Below, in pieces: positions 24,642 to 33,317 of a DNA stretch of 39,925 nt. This DNA comes from Paenalicyclobacillus cellulosilyticus. Its GTDB lineage: Bacteria > Bacillota > Bacilli > Alicyclobacillales > Alicyclobacillaceae. Within the stretch, counting starts at the first letter, position 1. Each line of letters opens with the position of its first letter. The stretch is from contig NZ_BMOY01000024.1 of assembly GCF_014647315.1 (NCBI RefSeq), forward strand, positions 1 to 39,925, in the 5' to 3' direction. The position numbers and the translations under genes were made by a program. The notes under the pieces are model-generated. The model was not told the DNA's origin. It was given only the letters and a program-made list of their open reading frames with translations, and did no database searches.

Positions 24642-26690
24642 TCAATCCGCGGCCGCAGCCGGCTCTGCCGCCAACGCCGCGCGCAAGCCGGCGTACGCAG
24701 GCAACAGCCAAAAATCGGGATCGCGCAACAAAGCCTGCGCCTCCGTGCGCGCGACCTCCATCACCTTGACGTCCCGGGCCAAGTCGCCCAGTGCAAATTC
24801 CGGCAGGCCGCTCTGCCGGAGGCCGAACAACTCGCCCGGCCCGCGCAACTCCAGGTCCCGCTCCGCAATCACGAATCCGTCGTGTTCACGGATCAGCGTG
24901 TCCAAGCGCGCCCGGGCGATGTCGGTCGGCCGGTCGGCAAGCAGGATGCAGAAGCCGCGTTGTCCGCCGCGACCGACCCGGCCGCGGAGTTGGTGTAATT
25001 GCGCGAGACCGAACCGCTCGGCGTGGTACACCAGCATCACCGTGGCGTTCGGTACGTCGATGCCCACTTCAATCACGGTGGTGCTGACGAGGACCTGGAG
25101 CTCGCCGCAGACGAACGACCGCATGACCGCGTCCTTCTCCCGCCCGTTCATCCGCCCGTGCAACAGGCCCACTTGGAACCCGGCGAACTGCTCCCGCAAG
25201 CGCTCCGCCAAACGCGTGGCCGAAATCACTTCGGCGGCATCTTCCTCAGCGTCTTCCACGAGCGGCGCGACCACGTACACCTGATGTCCGCGCGCCAGCT
25301 CCCGCCGCGCCAAGCGGATGGCTTCTTCTTCCGACTGCTCCAGGTCCATCCACCGCGTCTCCACAGGTTGGCGGCCCGCCGGGCGCTCGTCCAAGATGGA
25401 GGTATCGAGATCGCCATACAGGGCGAGGGCGAGCGTGCGCGGGATGGGGGTGGCGGAGATGGTGAGCAGGTCAGGACGGTCCCCCTTCTCCAGCAGCTTG
25501 GCGCGCTGGGCGACGCCGAACCGGTGCTGCTCATCGATGACGACCAAGCCGAGATCGCGAAACTGGACGTCTTCGGTGAGCAAGGCGTGCGTCCCTACCA
25601 CGACGTGCAGTTGCCCTGACTGAAGGCCGCGCAGAACGTCGAGCCGCTCTTTCCGTGGCGTGCTCCCGGTCAACAGCCCCACGCGCATCCCAAGCGGTGT
25701 CAAGCGCCGCTTCGCCTCAGCGGCGTGTTGTTCCGCCAGGATCTCCGTCGGGGCCATCAACGCGGTTTGCGATCCCGCCCGCCACACGGCGTATGCTGCG
25801 AACAGAGCGACCCATGTCTTGCCCGAACCCACGTCGCCTTGCAGCAACCTCGCCATCGCGGACGGTCGGCGCAAATCGGCAAGCACCTCCTGGCACGCCC
25901 GCACTTGCGCATGCGTCAACGGTGCCGGCAACGTGGCCATAAACGCGGACAGCGCGTCATCCGGCACCGGACGCGCGTGCCCCCCTCCGGACTTGGCGTG
26001 CCGTCGCCGCAACCCCTGGAGCTGCAATTGAAACAGGAAAAACTCCTCGAAGACAAGCCGGCGCCGCGCCTGACGCAGGGATTCGGCACTGGCAGGCTTA
26101 TGGATGCCGCGGACGGCGTCGGCGTGGGTCACCAACCGGTACTTCTCCCGCAGACCGTGCGGCAAGACTTCCGGCAGGTGCTCCGCATACTGGTCGAGCG
26201 CCGCGAGGATCAGGGTGTGCAGTTGGTGGGACGGGAGCGTGCGGGAGCTGCGGTAGACCGGTGTCCAGGGTGAGAACGACTCGCTCGGCGTGCTGTCGAT
26301 CGCGGTGCGCGTCACGGTGATGGCATGGCGGGCGCGATCGAACCGGCCGCGGACGGTGATGAACCGGCCCGGCGTCAGTTTGGCCTTGAGCCAGTGCTGA
26401 TTGAACCAGTACGCGTGCACGCGGAACCGCTGATCGATGCGCAACACGCAGTGGAGGATGGATTTGCCCCTCTGCCACCTGACCTCGGCCGTCCCTTCGA
26501 CCACCCCCTGCGCGGTGACGACGCCCTGATCCGGGAAGGCAGAGAAGGGAAGCGGACGCCAATCTTCGTAACGCACCGGATAGTGGTGCAGCAAGTCGTC
26601 CACCGAGCGGATGCCCAGTTCAGCCAAGGCCCCGGCCTTGGCGCGGCCGACCCCGGGCAAGGCCGTTACAGGAACTTCCCGCAAGTTCAT
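24642..26690 (-). CDS. recG: ATP-dependent DNA helicase RecG
   Basis: Branch-migration helicase that regresses stalled forks and processes recombination intermediates and R-loops. The 682-residue product has an N-terminal wedge/OB domain (starting VTALPGVGRAKAGALAELGI; OB part about 60-130) and two helicase lobes with Walker A GDVGSGKT (285-292), TEILAEQH, the DEQH box (386-389), SATPIPRTLAL, STTVIEVGIDVPNA and QLRGRVGRGG. The ATG at 26690 lies two bases past the upstream gene's stop and uses a GGAG site inside that gene's last codons. In B. subtilis recG directly precedes fapR; here about 8.5 kb separates them. Confidence 0.97.
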   Translation of the reverse strand: MNLREVPVTALPGVGRAKAGALAELGIRSVDDLLHHYPVRYEDWRPLPFSAFPDQGVVTAQGVVEGTAEVRWQRGKSILHCVLRIDQRFRVHAYWFNQHWLKAKLTPGRFITVRGRFDRARHAITVTRTAIDSTPSESFSPWTPVYRSSRTLPSHQLHTLILAALDQYAEHLPEVLPHGLREKYRLVTHADAVRGIHKPASAESLRQARRRLVFEEFFLFQLQLQGLRRRHAKSGGGHARPVPDDALSAFMATLPAPLTHAQVRACQEVLADLRRPSAMARLLQGDVGSGKTWVALFAAYAVWRAGSQTALMAPTEILAEQHAAEAKRRLTPLGMRVGLLTGSTPRKERLDVLRGLQSGQLHVVVGTHALLTEDVQFRDLGLVVIDEQHRFGVAQRAKLLEKGDRPDLLTISATPIPRTLALALYGDLDTSILDERPAGRQPVETRWMDLEQSEEEAIRLARRELARGHQVYVVAPLVEDAEEDAAEVISATRLAERLREQFAGFQVGLLHGRMNGREKDAVMRSFVCGELQVLVSTTVIEVGIDVPNATVMLVYHAERFGLAQLHQLRGRVGRGGQRGFCILLADRPTDIARARLDTLIREHDGFVIAERDLELRGPGELFGLRQSGLPEFALGDLARDVKVMEVARTEAQALLRDPDFWLLPAYAGLRAALAAEPAAAAD

Positions 26691-26695
26691 CTCCC

Positions 26696-28444
26696 TTACT
26701 CCAAGCTCATGATGTAATCGTATACCGGCTGGCCCCCTGCCTGCAGTTCGACTTCCACCCCGAATCTCTCCCGGCACAGGACGGCCAACCGCTCCGCTTC
26801 CTCCTTTGGAACGTCACGGCCGTAAAACATGGTCAACAGTTCCGCATCGGCCGCCCCCATGCGGGTCAACACCGCCAGGGCGGCGTCGTTCCGGTGTTCG
26901 GCGACCTCGACCAGGGTCTGATCGATGAGGCCGAGGAACTGGTTCGCGCGAATGGCGACATCTTGGTACACGCTGTCGCGCACCGCCCGCACCACGTGCC
27001 CGGCGCGCACGCGCTCCGCCGCAGCCCACATCTTGGCGGCCAAGTCGTGCGGCGGCAAATCAGGCAAAAACGCCAACATCGCCGCGATACCCTGCGGGAT
27101 GGAGATGGTCGGCACGACGAAGGCGCGCTGCCCGACGACCTGCCGCGCCTGTTCCGCCGCCATGATGATGTTCTTGTTGTTCGGCAAGACAATGGCGGCC
27201 GCACCATCGATAGACGAGACGGCGGCGACAATCTCCTCCGTGCTCGGGTTCATCGTCTGCCCCCCGGACAGCACGACCGCTGCGCCGAGGCTGGTGAACA
27301 CCTCCCGCAGCCCGTCCCCGGCGGCGACCGCCACGACGGCCGTGCGCGTCGCGCCCGCCGTCTCCCGGGTCTGGGACGGAAGCTGGCTTTGCGGCACGCG
27401 CTGCGCAGACGCCCGGTCCGCGCCGGCGGAACAAGATGCGACCGCAGGCGCCGGCGCACCACCGGCCTGCGGCTCCGTGGCCTCCGGCCGGGCTTGCTGG
27501 CGGATGGTCTGGTGTTGCAGCGTCATGTTCTCCACTTTGATCTTGACCAATTCCCCGAGACCGGCCGCATCCTGCAAGGCGCGCAGGGGTTCCATGGTGT
27601 GCACGTGCACCTTGACCAGGTCATCGGCGGCGACCACCAACAACGATGTGCCGTATCCGGAGAGGCTCCTGCGCAGCGCCGCTTCTGCCGCGGACGCCTG
27701 CGGCGTGCGGATCAACACCTCGGTGCAGAACCCGTATTCCGCCTCCTCCGGCACATGGGCTGCCGCAAAATCGGTCCAATGGACGTCCGAGCCGGGTGCC
27801 GCCGCCGGCGCGGTGTCGGCCGAGGTTTTTCCTTCCAGAAACGAGAGAAACCCTTCAAAGATGAAGAGTAACCCTTGGCCGCCTGAATCGACCACACCCG
27901 CCTGCTTCAACACCGGCAGCTGTTCCGGTGTGCGCGCCAGCGCCTCTCTTGCCGCCGCGACCACCGACCGCATCCAATCCGCCAATGTCTCCGCCTGGCG
28001 GGCGGCCTTGACGCCCGCCGCCGCGCCCTCGCGCGCCACCGTCAACATCGTCCCCTCGACCGGTTTTGCGACTGCGCGGTATGCGATGTGCACCCCTTCG
28101 GCCAACGCCTTCGCACACTCCTGCACCCCGGCCGTCTCCTCCGGGAGCTGCAGAAAACCGCGGAACAACTGGGAGAGGATGACACCCGAGTTGCCGCGCG
28201 CCCCCATCAGCAATCCAGCCGCCAAGGTGTGAGCCGCCGCCGCCAGCGTCCAGTGTGCCTGCGCGGCGAGCTTTTCCACCCCTGCAGCCAACGACATCTC
28301 CATGTTCGTCCCCGTATCGCCGTCCGGCACCGGGAAGATGTTCAACGCGTTCACCAGACTGACATGCTGGCGCAAACGCTCGTGCCCCGCCTTGATCATG
28401 GCCACGAAGCGGTCGCCGTCCAATCGCACCAACCGATTCGCCAT
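26696..28444 (-). CDS. DAK domain / fatty-acid kinase A-like protein (YloV family)
   Basis: Homologue of FakA, the ATP-binding subunit that with FakB phosphorylates exogenous fatty acids; B. subtilis YloV is the equivalent gene in the same position. The 582-residue product has an N-terminal DhaL-type kinase domain with the Mg-ATP motif PVPDGDTGTNMEM (about 39-50) and GARGNSGVILSQ (81-92). A middle domain follows (about 230-310), and then a C-terminal DegV/DAK1-like domain (about 367-582, with GGQTMNPSTEEI and LPNNKNIIMAAEQA). A low-complexity Ala/Pro/Gln linker (about 316-366) separates the last two. Starts ten bases after yloU stops. A fakB gene is not in the window. Fatty-acid kinase activity is inferred from the family. 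Confidence 0.88.
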   Translation of the reverse strand: MANRLVRLDGDRFVAMIKAGHERLRQHVSLVNALNIFPVPDGDTGTNMEMSLAAGVEKLAAQAHWTLAAAAHTLAAGLLMGARGNSGVILSQLFRGFLQLPEETAGVQECAKALAEGVHIAYRAVAKPVEGTMLTVAREGAAAGVKAARQAETLADWMRSVVAAAREALARTPEQLPVLKQAGVVDSGGQGLLFIFEGFLSFLEGKTSADTAPAAAPGSDVHWTDFAAAHVPEEAEYGFCTEVLIRTPQASAAEAALRRSLSGYGTSLLVVAADDLVKVHVHTMEPLRALQDAAGLGELVKIKVENMTLQHQTIRQQARPEATEPQAGGAPAPAVASCSAGADRASAQRVPQSQLPSQTRETAGATRTAVVAVAAGDGLREVFTSLGAAVVLSGGQTMNPSTEEIVAAVSSIDGAAAIVLPNNKNIIMAAEQARQVVGQRAFVVPTISIPQGIAAMLAFLPDLPPHDLAAKMWAAAERVRAGHVVRAVRDSVYQDVAIRANQFLGLIDQTLVEVAEHRNDAALAVLTRMGAADAELLTMFYGRDVPKEEAERLAVLCRERFGVEVELQAGGQPVYDYIMSLE

Positions 28445-28454
28445 CGAACGCCTC

Positions 28455-28820
28455 CTACCGTTCTGTCGCCACGCGCACGCCTTGGACGAAGATGTTCACG
28501 CGGTCGACCTCCACGCCGACCGTCTCATTGAGGACGTAGCGTACCTTGTCGCGCACATTCTGCGCGACTTCGTAGATGTTGGTCCCGTAGCTGACCACGA
28601 TGTAGAGATCGACCTCGACCTCGTCGCCCTGAATCCGGACCTCGACGCCGCGCCCCGGATTCTCCCGGCCCAACAACTCGGAGATGCTGTCTTTCACCTG
28701 CCGCCGGGACGCCATCCCCACCAGACCGTAACAGTCCATGGCCGCCAAGCCGGCAATGGTCGCAATCACATCCTCCACGACGGTGATCCGCCCCAACGGT
28801 GTCTCCAACACTTTCGGCAT
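28455..28820 (-). CDS. yloU: Asp23/Gls24 family protein (YloU)
   Basis: Small cytoplasmic or membrane-associated envelope-stress protein of the Asp23/Gls24 (DUF322) family, usually paired with the FakA-like gene as here. The 121-residue product shows the family pattern: GRITVVEDVIATIAGLAAMD (10-29), YGLVGMASRR, the strand pair VEVRIQGDEVEVDLYIVVSYG and a C-terminal VDRVNIFVQGVRV. No signal peptide or transmembrane helix is seen. The first gene of the yloU-yloV-recG unit; a promoter lies 34-61 bases upstream. Confidence 0.9.
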   Translation of the reverse strand: MPKVLETPLGRITVVEDVIATIAGLAAMDCYGLVGMASRRQVKDSISELLGRENPGRGVEVRIQGDEVEVDLYIVVSYGTNIYEVAQNVRDKVRYVLNETVGVEVDRVNIFVQGVRVATER

Positions 28821-28853
28821 ACGGGTTCCCCCTCGCCAGTCCTGCTTTTCGCC

Positions 28854-28881
28854 ATTGTACTACACCGGCTGACGGTTCCAA
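28854..28881 (-). promoter_or_regulatory. Sigma-A promoter of yloU-yloV-recG
   Basis: On the minus strand TTGGAA (28881-28876), 16 bases, then TACAAT (28859-28854). It lies in the divergent gap facing the rpmB promoter at 28899-28928; the two -35 boxes are only 17 bases apart. Confidence 0.55.
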
Positions 28882-28898
28882 AAGCCGGTCGCGGTTGG

Positions 28899-28928
28899 TT
28901 GCGCGCCGCTTGCGGCGTATGGTAGAAT
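28899..28928 (+). promoter_or_regulatory. Sigma-A promoter of rpmB
   Basis: TTGCGC (28899-28904), 18 bases, then TAGAAT (28923-28928), with a TG one base before the -10 (extended form). The transcript would start about 50 bases before the rpmB ATG. Confidence 0.6.
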
Positions 28929-28986
28929 ACCGAACCGTGACATGGCGTCATGTGTGCAGGAAACACAGCTTGGAGGCGTGAACACG

Positions 28987-29178
28987 ATGGCGAGACGGTG
29001 TGACATTTGTGGCAAGCAACCGCAGACCGGACACAAGATCAGCCACTCGCACATCCTGACCAAACGGCGTTGGCTGCCCAACCTGCAGACGGTTCGGGTG
29101 AACGTCGATGGCCGGATCAAGCGGTTGCGGGTATGCACGCGCTGCCTGAAAGCGGGCAAGGTCACGCGCGCGTTGTGA
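28987..29178 (+). CDS. rpmB: 50S ribosomal protein L28, zinc-binding form
   Basis: Large-subunit protein L28. The 63-residue basic product begins [10 protein letters not shown] and contains [19 protein letters not shown] and [17 protein letters not shown]. Four cysteines in two CxxC pairs (C5, C8, C50, C53) mark the zinc-binding form. The ATG at 28987 follows GGAGG by ten bases. It is transcribed opposite to its neighbours as a single-gene unit with its own promoter and a strong terminator, the same orientation relative to yloU and spoVM as in B. subtilis. Confidence 0.97.
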   Translation: MARRCDICGKQPQTGHKISHSHILTKRRWLPNLQTVRVNVDGRIKRLRVCTRCLKAGKVTRAL

Positions 29179-29188
29179 AAGCGGGAAG

Positions 29189-29215
29189 AAAAAAGCACCA
29201 CAGCGGTGCTTTTTT
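29189..29215. terminator. Bidirectional terminator between rpmB and spoVM
   Basis: AAAAAAGCACC, loop ACAGC, GGTGCTTTTTT: a 5-bp GC-rich stem extended by A/T pairs, with T-runs on both strands. It lies ten bases after the rpmB stop and about 15 bases after the spoVM stop on the other strand, so it can end both transcripts. Confidence 0.9.
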
Positions 29216-29229
29216 CATGCCCCTCGCGC

Positions 29230-29310
29230 TTAGTCTTTGCTGAAAGCACCAAGGAACGCCCTGACGATTCCACCCAAGAACCTCGGCAGCTTGATGGTGT
29301 AGAACTTCAT
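29230..29310 (-). CDS. spoVM: Stage V sporulation protein M (SpoVM)
   Basis: A 26-residue amphipathic helical peptide that recognises the convex forespore membrane and anchors SpoIVA, starting spore-coat assembly. The product begins MKFYTIKLPRFLGG and ends FLGAFSKD. It differs from B. subtilis SpoVM at only a few positions and keeps the key proline at position 9. A GAGGAGG ribosome site lies seven bases before the ATG. The location between rpmB and rpe is conserved (B. subtilis also has thiN there). A mother-cell sigma-E promoter is expected, but no clear match was found in the 132-base gap to rpe. Confidence 0.96.
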   Translation of the reverse strand: MKFYTIKLPRFLGGIVRAFLGAFSKD

Positions 29311-29442
29311 ACGCGTCCCTCCTCACCTGTGCGGCAACGAGTTCGCGGCGACCATCCTCAAGTTCCCCTGCGCGCCGTGATCCCTACATGTATATTCCCG
29401 GCACGGGCGAATGTGCCTGTTCCGTCCTTTCCGCCCCCTCTT

Positions 29443-30114
29443 TCAACATCCGGACCCTGACGCCGCCTGTCGCAACGCGGCGATGGCCGCCCTGCGATCC
29501 GGCTGTCCGAACACGGAGGTGCCCGCGACGCACACCGTCGCACCCGCTGCCACCACCTGCCGGATGGTGTCGGGGGCGATGCCACCGTCCACCTCCACAT
29601 CGACATCGCTCCGCCCCTGTGCCTGCAAGAGCGCCCGCGCCGTGCGCACCTTTTCCACCGTGCCCGGGATGAACGCCTGCCCGCCGAAACCCGGGTTCAC
29701 GGTCATGACCAACACCAGGTCCAACAGGTCAGCCACATGCCCAATCATATCCAGTCCGGTGCCAGGGTTGAAGGCCAACCCAGCCCGGAGGCCGCGCGCC
29801 TTCACCATCTGCAACGCCCGATGAACGTGCGGCGTCGCCTCCGCGTGCACGGTGAGGACGCTCGCCCCGGCGTCCGCAAACACGTCGATGTACCGCTCGG
29901 GGGACGTGATCATCAAGTGCACGTCGAGGATGCAGTCAAACCGCTTGCGCAGTGCGGAGACGACCATCGGTCCCAACGTGAGGTTGGGGACGAAGTGCCC
30001 GTCCATCACGTCGACGTGGATCCAGTCCGCCCCCGCAGCCAACACGCTCTCCACTTCCGCCGCCAAACAGCCAAAATCGGCCGCCAAAATGGATGGGGCG
30101 ATGATGACGTTCAA
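29443..30114 (-). CDS. rpe: Ribulose-phosphate 3-epimerase
   Basis: Interconverts ribulose-5-phosphate and xylulose-5-phosphate in the pentose phosphate pathway. The 223-residue TIM barrel shows IAPSILAADFG (4-14), WIHVDVMDGHFVPNLTLGP, LDVHLMI, LVLVMTVNPGFGGQAF and EVDGGIAPDT, which hold the metal ligands and catalytic aspartates. The start is TTG, eight bases after GGAGGAG, overlapping the rsgA stop by two bases (TTGA), so translation is coupled. The C-terminus ends in a short Ala/Ser/Gly tail. Confidence 0.97.
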   Translation of the reverse strand: MNVIIAPSILAADFGCLAAEVESVLAAGADWIHVDVMDGHFVPNLTLGPMVVSALRKRFDCILDVHLMITSPERYIDVFADAGASVLTVHAEATPHVHRALQMVKARGLRAGLAFNPGTGLDMIGHVADLLDLVLVMTVNPGFGGQAFIPGTVEKVRTARALLQAQGRSDVDVEVDGGIAPDTIRQVVAAGATVCVAGTSVFGQPDRRAAIAALRQAASGSGC

Positions 30115-30995
30115 TATCGATTCTCCTCCTGTTCGCGCAATTCGCGGTACAGCGCCCGATAGCTTTCATACCGGGATGGCGGGATTTCACCGCGGGCGAC
30201 CGCCGCCTTCACACCGCACGCCTCCTCCTCCTCGATGTGCAGGCAGCCACGGAATGCGCAGCCGCTCGCCGCGCGCACAAGATCAGGGAAATAATACCTC
30301 AGTTCCTGCGCCGGCAGCGCCAGGTCGAGCTGGCTGAATCCGGGCGCATCCGCAATGAACGTCCCGCCGCCAAGCGGGAACAACTCCACATGGCGCGTCG
30401 TGTGGCGCCCCCGCCCCAGCTTGGCCGACACCTCGCCCATGCGCAGCCCGAGTTCCGGCGCGATGGCGTTGGCGAGGCTCGATTTGCCCGCGCCCGAAGG
30501 GCCGGCAAACACCGTCACCCGGCCCGCGAGCGCCTGCCGCACGTCGGCGATGCCGTCACCGCGGACGCTGGAACACAAGATCACCCTGTAGCCGGCTTGG
30601 CGGTACGGTGCAGCACAGACGTCCGCCAGGCCGCCGGGATCGAGGTCGCACTTCGTGATGGCGATGACGGCGTCCAATCCGGCAGCCGCCACCGCGACGA
30701 GCGTCCGGTCGAGGAGCGCGTGGTGAAAGTCCGGCGTCACCAGGGAAAAGACGAGCAGGGCTTGATCCACGTTGGCGATGGGCGGCCGTACCAACTCCGT
30801 GCGCCGCGGCAACACCTCGACGATCACGCCCTCCCCGCTTCCGACAGGCTCCACGCGCACCCGGTCTCCGACCAGCACCTTCTCGCCGCGCTTGCGCAAG
30901 ACGCCGCGCGCCCGGCAGATGCGCACTTCCTCGCCCATCCGCACCGTGAAGATGCTGTTGACCGCCCGTGTCACCAACCCCTCCGGCTCCGCCAT
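30111..30995 (-). CDS. rsgA: Ribosome small-subunit-dependent GTPase RsgA
   Basis: Late 30S maturation GTPase whose activity is stimulated by the small subunit. The 294-residue product has an N-terminal OB fold (about 1-65). The circularly permuted G domain follows: G4 TKCD (114-117), then G1 GPSGAGKS (165-172), then G3 DAPGF (216-220). A C-terminal zinc finger has C246, C251, H253 and C260 (CAFRGCLHIEEEEAC). The ATG follows a GGGGGGAAG site. It lies between prkC and rpe as in B. subtilis, where PrkC phosphorylates this GTPase (CpgA). Confidence 0.96.
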   Translation of the reverse strand: MAEPEGLVTRAVNSIFTVRMGEEVRICRARGVLRKRGEKVLVGDRVRVEPVGSGEGVIVEVLPRRTELVRPPIANVDQALLVFSLVTPDFHHALLDRTLVAVAAAGLDAVIAITKCDLDPGGLADVCAAPYRQAGYRVILCSSVRGDGIADVRQALAGRVTVFAGPSGAGKSSLANAIAPELGLRMGEVSAKLGRGRHTTRHVELFPLGGGTFIADAPGFSQLDLALPAQELRYYFPDLVRAASGCAFRGCLHIEEEEACGVKAAVARGEIPPSRYESYRALYRELREQEENRY

Positions 30996-31049
30996 CCGCT
31001 TCCCCCCTCATGCGCGCGTCTTACCCGCCCGCACCGCCCGGACCGGTTG

Positions 31050-33317
31050 TCACGGCGCCGAACCGGCACCCGCGGCTTGGGCGTCGTACGGGACGATTTG
31101 TTCCTTCGTCAATTTCCCGTTCTCATACACCGCGATGCGGCCGCTCTGTGCTGCGGTGACGTAGAGCGTCGTCGACCACGTGGCCGTCTTCGTAATGGTC
31201 TCGTCGGCCACCACCTGACCCGCGCCGAACGCGTCCGTCTTCAGAATCTTGACCTGGACCGGCTTGTTTGCGGGATCCGGGACGGTGATCTGCGCCGGGA
31301 TCATCCGCAGCGTGGACAGATCCCCGCCCGTGCCCGCGGCAGCGCCGCCTCCGCCGGCGGTCCCTGCCGTACCGGCAGCGCCTGAGGCGGCTCCGCCTGG
31401 GGTACCCGCGTCACCCGTCGCGCCCGCGCCTGCGCTTGTCCCTGCGCTGCTGTCGCCAAGGCCCGCGCCTGCGCCGGCACCACCGCCGCCAGCCGGCATC
31501 CCGCCCGAGGTCTGATTCGGGCTGGTCGTTCCGTCTGCTCCCGCGCCTGCTCCTGTATCTGCTCCCGTGCCGCCCGCCGGCAATCCGCCCGCTGCCGCGC
31601 CGCCTTCCGCTCCGGCCAGCCCGCCCGCCATGCCCAATCCAGCGCCGGAATTGTCGACCACGTATAAATCGATGGCAGCCCCCTTGGGCACCTTTTCTCC
31701 CACTTTCTGCGGCCCGATGTTGAACACGGTGCCGTCCTGGCCGTCGTACGGCATCCGGTACACATGGCCGAGAGTGAGACCGGCCGTCTGCAGGGCGGTG
31801 CTCGCGTCCTTCAAGGTCATCCCAATCACGTTCGGGATCGTCACCTGGCTGCCCTTGCTGACGAACACCGTCACCTTGGCGTCGAGGGCGACCGTCGTCC
31901 CGGCGGTGGGATAGGTGTTCACGACGTACCCGGACGGAAATTGGTCGGTGTAGATCTTGTCGACGATGATGAGATCCGGCGCAAGCCCAAGGTCGAGCAA
32001 TTGCTGGCGGGCCTGATCGAAGGGAAGGTTGACGAGGTAGGGCATCGTCACCTTCGGCGCCCCTTTGCTCACGTACAACGTGATGTCCCGCGTCTCCTTC
32101 ACCTCCGTCGGGCCGGTGGGGTCTTGCGCATACACGATACCCCGCGCATGCTTGAGATTCGGCGCCTGTTCAATATGAATGTGCTCCGGGCGGAACCCGG
32201 CTGACTTGAGCACGGCCATCGCCTTGGCCTCCGGCATCCCGACCACATCCGGCAGCCTGAGGTTCGGTACCTCGATGAGGCTCATGACGATGTAATACGC
32301 GGCGACGGCGCCGACGCCGAGCAGACTCACCGCCACGCCGCTCCACAACACCGGCCGCCACCAGCGGCGGCGACGCTTTCGCTCCAACCGCGCTTCCTCC
32401 TCCGTCCCCGCTTCTTCCGGACCGGGCGCAGCGACGGCCGGAATCATGATGGTCGCCCCGTCGTCATCCATCGGCAACGCGATCTTCGGCACGTCCGGGT
32501 GGACGAGGGCATCCGCCAGGTCGTCCTTGAGCGACCTCATGTCCGGATAACGCAGCTCGGGTGCCTTGACCAGGCAGCGGAGCACGATGTTCTCCACGCT
32601 CTGCGGGATCTCGGGGTTGATGCGGCGCGGTTCCACGAATCCGTCCCGCAGGTGCTTCAGCGCCACGCTGACAGGCGATTCGCCCGAAAAAGGCAGTTTG
32701 CCGGTGAGCATCTCATACATGACCACGCCGAGCGAATAGATGTCGCTCTTGACGTCGGTCACCGCGCCGCGCGCCTGCTCCGGGGAAAAGTAATGCACCG
32801 ACCCGAGCACGGAACGGTTGGGGTGATGGGTGATGGTGTTGCCGCTTATGGCGCGCGCGATGCCAAAATCGGTGACCTTCACCCGCCCGTTCTTCGTCAG
32901 CAGGATGTTGTGCGGCTTGATGTCCCGATGGATGATCTGATGGTCGTGCGCGTGCTGCAGGGCGTCGCAGATCTGGGCCGTGATGTCGATCACGTCTTGC
33001 ACCGGCAACGGGCCGCGCGTGCGGATGACCTCCTTGAGCGTCGGGCCGTCGACGTATTCCATCACGATGTAGTATTCGCCGTCCGCGACGCCGATGTCGT
33101 ACAGGTTGACGATGTTGGGATGCGACAGCCTGGCCGCCGCCTGCGCTTCCTGGCGAAAACGCGCCACAAACTCCTCATCCCCCGAGAACTGCGGTCGCAA
33201 CATCTTCACCGCGACGGTGCGGCCCAGCAGCCGGTCGACGGCCCGGTAGACGACGGCCATGCCTCCCTCGCCCACCCGCGCTTGCAATTCGTAGCGTCCG
33301 CCCAACAGCTGCGTCAT
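31050..33317 (-). CDS. prkC: PASTA-domain serine/threonine protein kinase PrkC
   Basis: Membrane kinase that senses cell-wall muropeptides through extracellular PASTA repeats and in Bacillus triggers spore germination. The 755-residue product has an N-terminal Hanks-type kinase domain: glycine loop GEGGMAVVY (16-24), K38, catalytic HRDIKPHN (130-137), DFG (150-152) and SPEQARG. A basic segment and one transmembrane helix follow (about 321-347), then three PASTA repeats (about 350-419, 420-490, 491-556). Next comes a low-complexity Gly/Ala/Ser/Thr stretch of about 110 residues (557-666), and last a beta-rich C-terminal domain (about 668-755). The Gly/Ala linker is unusual; B. subtilis PrkC is much shorter there. 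The ATG overlaps the stp stop (ATGA) and has GGAGGG nine bases upstream. Confidence 0.95.
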   Translation of the reverse strand: MTQLLGGRYELQARVGEGGMAVVYRAVDRLLGRTVAVKMLRPQFSGDEEFVARFRQEAQAAARLSHPNIVNLYDIGVADGEYYIVMEYVDGPTLKEVIRTRGPLPVQDVIDITAQICDALQHAHDHQIIHRDIKPHNILLTKNGRVKVTDFGIARAISGNTITHHPNRSVLGSVHYFSPEQARGAVTDVKSDIYSLGVVMYEMLTGKLPFSGESPVSVALKHLRDGFVEPRRINPEIPQSVENIVLRCLVKAPELRYPDMRSLKDDLADALVHPDVPKIALPMDDDGATIMIPAVAAPGPEEAGTEEEARLERKRRRRWWRPVLWSGVAVSLLGVGAVAAYYIVMSLIEVPNLRLPDVVGMPEAKAMAVLKSAGFRPEHIHIEQAPNLKHARGIVYAQDPTGPTEVKETRDITLYVSKGAPKVTMPYLVNLPFDQARQQLLDLGLAPDLIIVDKIYTDQFPSGYVVNTYPTAGTTVALDAKVTVFVSKGSQVTIPNVIGMTLKDASTALQTAGLTLGHVYRMPYDGQDGTVFNIGPQKVGEKVPKGAAIDLYVVDNSGAGLGMAGGLAGAEGGAAAGGLPAGGTGADTGAGAGADGTTSPNQTSGGMPAGGGGAGAGAGLGDSSAGTSAGAGATGDAGTPGGAASGAAGTAGTAGGGGAAAGTGGDLSTLRMIPAQITVPDPANKPVQVKILKTDAFGAGQVVADETITKTATWSTTLYVTAAQSGRIAVYENGKLTKEQIVPYDAQAAGAGSAP

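Noticed and set aside
29311-29442. Sigma-E promoter for spoVM
   Set aside because: AATATACATG near 29390 is AT-rich, but no pair of -35/-10 elements with correct spacing could be assigned.
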